Positions 63,332-64,000 of a stretch of 64,000 bases of DNA are shown here, one piece after another; the stretch's first letter is position 1; every line of letters begins with the position of its first letter. The notes below the pieces were generated by a model that searched no databases, was not told where the DNA came from, and worked only from the letters and a program-made list of their open reading frames with translations. Origin of the DNA: Microbacterium terrae (GTDB taxonomy: Bacteria > Actinomycetota > Actinomycetes > Actinomycetales > Microbacteriaceae); the NCBI RefSeq assembly GCF_017831975.1, contig NZ_JAFDSS010000001.1, positions 3,472,001 through 3,536,000 on the forward strand, in the 5' to 3' direction. The position numbers and the translations under genes were made by a program.

Positions 63332-64000
63332 TCAGGTCGGGCGCGGCGCGGCCGTGCTCGAGCGCACCACCAGACGCGTGGGGACGATCAGGCGGGTCGC
63401 GAGCTCGTCGTCGCCGTCGAGTGCCGCGAGCAGATGATCGACGCAGGCGCGTCCGACCGCTGCGAAGTCCTGGTCGACGCTGGTCAACTGCGGCCACGAG
63501 CTCTCGGCGGCGGGGGAGTTGTCGTACCCGACGATCGACATGTCGTGCGGCAGCCGCATCCCCCGTTCGTGCAGGGCGCGGGCGAGGCCGAGGGCGAGGT
63601 CGTCGTTCGCGGCGAAGACCGCGGTCGCGCCCGAGTCGACGATCTCGGCGGCGGCGCGGTGCCCGGACTCGACCCGCCAGTCGCTTTCGATCACCGCCGC
63701 CGCGGTGAGTCCCTGTGACCGGAGCGCCTCCGCGAACGCCTCTCGGCGGGCCGCCGCGGCGTACGACGCGCGAGGACCACCGAGGTGTGCGATGCGCGTG
63801 TGCCCGAGCGCGAGCAGATGCTCGGTGGCCTGGCGGGCGCCGTCGGACTGATCGTTGTCGACGACGGTGTGCCTCGACGACATGCCGGCGTCGACGACGA
63901 CGACCGGGAGCCCGGGCGGGAACTCCAGCGGGTTCTCGTCGAGCACCCGCGCGTCGACCGCGAGCACGAGCGCGTCCACCGACGCCTCGGAGAGCCGGGC
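63332..64000 (-). CDS. LacI-family transcriptional regulator, N-terminus beyond window
   Basis: The C-terminal part (at least 222 residues) of a LacI/GalR regulator. The periplasmic-binding-protein-like effector core is visible: VDALVLAVDARVLD, PVVVVDAG, HTVVDNDQSDGARQATEHLL, HTRIAHLGGPRASYAAAARR, AVFAANDDLALGLARALHER and SIVGYDNSPAAESSWPQLTS. The DNA-binding HTH lies past base 64000, since the frame stays open to the edge. It is a sugar-type sensor by family. Its operon is not visible. Confidence 0.9.
   Translation of the reverse strand, partial: ARLSEASVDALVLAVDARVLDENPLEFPPGLPVVVVDAGMSSRHTVVDNDQSDGARQATEHLLALGHTRIAHLGGPRASYAAAARREAFAEALRSQGLTAAAVIESDWRVESGHRAAAEIVDSGATAVFAANDDLALGLARALHERGMRLPHDMSIVGYDNSPAAESSWPQLTSVDQDFAAVGRACVDHLLAALDGDDELATRLIVPTRLVVRSSTAAPRPT

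Overview
This window is 64 kb of a high-GC actinobacterial chromosome, most like Microbacterium or a close relative in the Microbacteriaceae. The basis is the GC-rich third codon positions, the frequent GTG starts, a very regular leaderless promoter layout, and gene families typical of that group. These include an HspR-type HAIR operator, a SipW/TasA-like surface locus, an ECF41 sigma factor with its carboxymuconolactone decarboxylase partner, and a type III PKS set. No rRNA, tRNA, CRISPR array, transposase, integrase or phage gene was seen. The window looks like ordinary chromosome with several accessory loci. Both ends cut a gene: a glycosyltransferase on the left and a LacI-type regulator on the right.

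Layout, 1-13 kb: two GT4 glycosyltransferases; a 38-residue membrane peptide divergent from a GlxA-type regulator; a DUF7144-like membrane protein; an N-domain-less ClpB behind a HAIR box; a UbiA-type prenyltransferase convergent with a three-gene operon (type III PKS, methyltransferase, FAD oxidoreductase); and an MFS exporter divergent from an ArsR-like regulator across a clear palindrome. 13-19 kb: RraA, a VOC protein, an ABC-2 exporter, an FMN reductase and a NarL-type two-component system.

19-31 kb is the surface-protein region. It holds a roughly 1,670-residue LPPTG protein with a von Willebrand A domain and a long stack of SpaA-like repeats. It also holds a separate four-gene operon with three SipW-dependent, TasA/camelysin-like proteins and one SipW-type signal peptidase fused in frame to an ectodomain ending in an LAATG sorting signal. 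Between them lie a VOC/HxlR pair with two palindromic operators, an OpgC-like membrane protein and exonuclease III.

31-44 kb: pyrE; the ECF41 pair with a matching promoter; a YdeI-like protein with a 41-residue downstream peptide; a NagD-like HAD phosphatase; an SDR enzyme; mntR and mntH with manganese-type boxes; a SPOUT RNA methyltransferase; ppk2; a MATE exporter; an M13 peptidase; a beta-lactamase-fold protein lacking its catalytic residues; and purU. 44-48 kb is a VanY-VanZ-response regulator-kinase operon without vanHAX.

48-64 kb: a thiolase, a second SDR, a POT peptide transporter and a DHA2-type MFS exporter; a free-standing condensation-domain protein divergent from an alpha/beta hydrolase; a GNAT + enolase-superfamily racemase (NSAR/MenC type) + lipoprotein operon; an FMN-dependent alpha-hydroxy acid oxidase; and a DUF4870 protein followed by a solute-binding/vWA lipoprotein and a single-pass membrane partner.

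Gene ends commonly overlap by ATGA, GTGA or 8 nt, which implies translational coupling. About 27 starts sit exactly 6-8 nt after a TAnnnT -10 element, so leaderless mRNAs are the rule here and Shine-Dalgarno sites are used mainly by operon-internal or regulated genes.
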